DNA from: Bog-756 sp963813525
GTDB taxonomy: Bacteria; Actinomycetota; Acidimicrobiia; Acidimicrobiales; RAAP-2
NCBI GenBank assembly: GCA_963813525.1
Contig: CAWEZI010000005.1
Span: 682,001-746,000, forward strand
DNA length: 64,000 nucleotides
Reading direction: 5' to 3'
The notes under the pieces are model-generated. The model worked only from the letters and a program-made list of their open reading frames with translations, was not told where the DNA came from and did no database searches. The translations under genes were made by a program, and so were the position numbers. Positions 62,639-64,000 of the stretch are shown here, one piece after another. Each line of letters begins with the position of its first letter. Positions within the stretch are counted from its first letter, which is position 1.

Positions 62639-63085
62639 ATGGCAGGCCTAGTGATTGAGCGAGAGATCCTGATCGAGGCACCGGCGGATGTGGTGTGGCG
62701 CACCATCACAGAGCCCGATCAGATGAGCCAGTGGTTCGCCGACCGGGTGGATCTCGTGGTCGAACCCGGTGCACATGGCTACATGCAGTTCGGGGACCAG
62801 GGCGGCCCGGTCGTTGTGGAAGCCGTCGACCCCCCTGCGCGCTTCTCGTTCCGTTGGAACCATCCCCGCGAAGAGGAACCGGTCGTCGGGAACTCGATGC
62901 TCGTCGAGTTCACGCTGACGCCCGAGGGCGACGAGCGGACCCTTCTTCGAGTGACCGAGAGTGGCCATGAGGTCCGCGACTGGCACGAAGCAGAGAAGCA
63001 GCGTTACGCCGACGAGCACCAAGAGGGGTGGGGCGAGTTCCTGGACCGCCTGGCCGGCGTGCTCGCGGGGCGTCGATCCGGATGA
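62639..63085 (+). CDS. SRPBCC (AHSA1-like) protein
   Basis: 148 residues: VIEREILIEAPADVVWRTIT, PDQMSQWFADRVDLVVEPGA, then FSFRWNHPREEEPV and VEFTLTPEGDERTLLRVTESG, the standard AHSA1-like core, with a closing helix EGWGEFLDRLAGVLAG. AAGGGGGTGAG lies before ATG 62639. The stop overlaps the ArsR ATG (ATGA). SRPBCC-ArsR pairs are a common autoregulated module in actinobacteria. Confidence 0.87.
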   Translation: MAGLVIEREILIEAPADVVWRTITEPDQMSQWFADRVDLVVEPGAHGYMQFGDQGGPVVVEAVDPPARFSFRWNHPREEEPVVGNSMLVEFTLTPEGDERTLLRVTESGHEVRDWHEAEKQRYADEHQEGWGEFLDRLAGVLAGRRSG

Positions 63086-63435
63086 CGACGCAGGCCGACG
63101 ACGAACTGTGGTCGGCCATCGGCGACCCGTCACGTCGCCGGGTGCTCGACCTGTTGGTCAGCAAGGGTGAGGCCAGTGCATGGTCGTTGGCCGAGCACGT
63201 GCCGTTCTCGCGCCAAGCCGTCTCCAAGCATCTGGTCGTGCTGGAGGAGGCGGGACTGGTCAGCCGTCGCAAGCAGGGTCGAGAGGTCCTCTACCAGGTA
63301 GAGGTCAACCGTCTCGACCAGGCCACTCGGGCCATGGCGGATCTCGCCGCTCAATGGGACAGGCGACTCACCTCGATAAAACGGCTGGCCGAAGCAGCGC
63401 ACGCAGAAGCGAAGAAGACGCGGAAACGACCTTAG
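63082..63435 (+). CDS. ArsR-family transcriptional repressor
   Basis: 117-residue winged-helix regulator: LWSAIGDPSRRRVLDLLVSK, then WSLAEHVPFSRQAVSKHLVVL as the helix-turn-helix, VSRRKQGREVLYQVE as the wing. The metal-binding Cys motif of classical ArsR/SmtB is absent, so it is of the SRPBCC-linked kind that senses something else. ATG 63082 overlaps the SRPBCC stop. It likely represses the symmetric promoter at 62491-62570 and so itself. Confidence 0.9.
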   Translation: MTTQADDELWSAIGDPSRRRVLDLLVSKGEASAWSLAEHVPFSRQAVSKHLVVLEEAGLVSRRKQGREVLYQVEVNRLDQATRAMADLAAQWDRRLTSIKRLAEAAHAEAKKTRKRP

Positions 63436-63447
63436 GAGCAGACAGAC

Positions 63448-64000
63448 ATGCAGGAGAAATCAACAAACCTCGGCGGGCCCGGGTCCGGCGCCGCCAACGC
63501 ACAGAGCCTGCCCGTTGTCGTCGACCGAGACGCCTTCCAGGCTGAATTGGACAAATTGCGGGTTCGTGAGAAGGCACACACCCGTGAAGGCGACGCCATC
63601 GCCGCGGCCCGACGGCGCCTCCCTATGGTCGAGGTAGACGCCAAGCTCACGCTGACCGGTCCCCACGGACCGCTCACCCTGCTGGACGCGTTCGAAGGAC
63701 GCCGACAACTCATCGCTTACTACTTCATGTGGCACACCGGCCACCCGGCAGCTGAGCAATGCGAAGGCTGCACGTGGGTTACCACCCAGATCGCGGAGCT
63801 GTCCTACCTTCATTCTCGCGACATCACTTACGCCGTCTTGTGCCAAGGTCCCTTCGACGAGAGCATCCGCTACCACGACTTCATGGAATGGCACATGCCC
63901 TGGTTCTCCGCCCAGGGTTCCGTCGATCAGCTCCTCGTCGGGCGTCAGGTCGGCTTGTTCCACCTCGTGTGCTACCTACGGGACGGCGACCGCGTCTATG
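63448..64000 (+). CDS. DUF899 thioredoxin-like protein (partial, cut by window end)
   Basis: The first 184 codons of a DUF899 protein are visible. Markers: FQAELDKLRVREKAHTREGD, AAARRRLPMVEVDA, LLDAFEGRRQLIAYYFMWH, a CEGC redox-like pair in AEQCEGCTW, and DITYAVLCQGPFDE. The family has a thioredoxin-like fold and unknown role. AGGAGCAG lies before ATG. It follows arsR by 12 bp and is probably under the same promoter. The C-terminus lies outside the window. Confidence 0.85.
   Translation, partial: MQEKSTNLGGPGSGAANAQSLPVVVDRDAFQAELDKLRVREKAHTREGDAIAAARRRLPMVEVDAKLTLTGPHGPLTLLDAFEGRRQLIAYYFMWHTGHPAAEQCEGCTWVTTQIAELSYLHSRDITYAVLCQGPFDESIRYHDFMEWHMPWFSAQGSVDQLLVGRQVGLFHLVCYLRDGDRVY

Overview
The window is GC-rich, densely coded chromosomal DNA from an actinobacterium, and class Acidimicrobiia is my best guess. 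Supporting signs are two WhiB-type regulators, the decaprenyl-phosphoryl-arabinose genes dprE1/dprE2 with their UbiA partner, GuaB3, an Sdh1-type succinate dehydrogenase, a PcrA-type helicase with a long C-terminus, and extracytoplasmic proteins with long Thr/Pro-rich stalks. The order sucC-sucD-purN-purH-MoxR ATPase-VWA resembles the order I recall around Rv0951-Rv0959 of Mycobacterium tuberculosis. The taxon is inferred from gene content only; no rRNA is present.

Positions 1-11200 carry a housekeeping block: tsaB (end only), rimI, tsaD, then groES-groEL behind a clear promoter and CIRCE operator, a Nudix hydrolase, the translationally coupled trio guaB3-guaA-pcrA, and a DUF1269 membrane protein. 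Positions 11225-14528 (minus strand) hold ubiA-dprE1-dprE2 for the arabinan donor. Positions 14668-25635 (plus strand) carry central metabolism: a B12-binding protein, sucCD, a HAD phosphatase that seems to start at CTG, purN-purH, folD, a Thr-rich membrane protein, metF, icd and mdh.

Positions 25782-38942 hold a secreted fibronectin/pentapeptide protein, two hairpin terminators around a possible small RNA, an alpha/beta hydrolase, an SDR, two VOC proteins, an SCP2-like protein, sdhC-sdhA-sdhB with a divergent LysR regulator and nested palindromes between them, and a MoxR/VWA pair. Positions 39276-53427 form a cell-envelope and regulation region: two WhiB genes around ftcD, an active HtrA, a 112-residue unknown, a zincin homologue that has lost HExxH, an HtrA homologue that has lost its whole catalytic triad, MreB, a HEAT protein, a PDZ/Lon-like membrane protease whose reading frame breaks in a short tandem repeat, a DivIVA coiled-coil protein with a phage Mu-F-like Cys/His C-terminus, and a UPF0182 membrane protein broken by one base.

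An initiator tRNA-Met (53510-53586) marks a change of style. Beyond it lie a four-copy palindromic repeat, an ABC transporter/two-component operon, gene relics (a PEBP/YbhB pseudogene and a possible TetR remnant), a DGPF/YCII protein with an ECF42-like sigma factor, a PPOX-fold protein, three SRPBCC (AHSA1-like) proteins with an ArsR repressor and a symmetric divergent operator, and a DUF899 protein cut by the window end. This part looks like accessory DNA.

Two themes run through the core part. Many genes appear to be leaderless: a TAGNNT -10 box sits 6-9 nt before the start codon. In three places the TAG stop codon of one gene forms the first half of the -10 box of the next.
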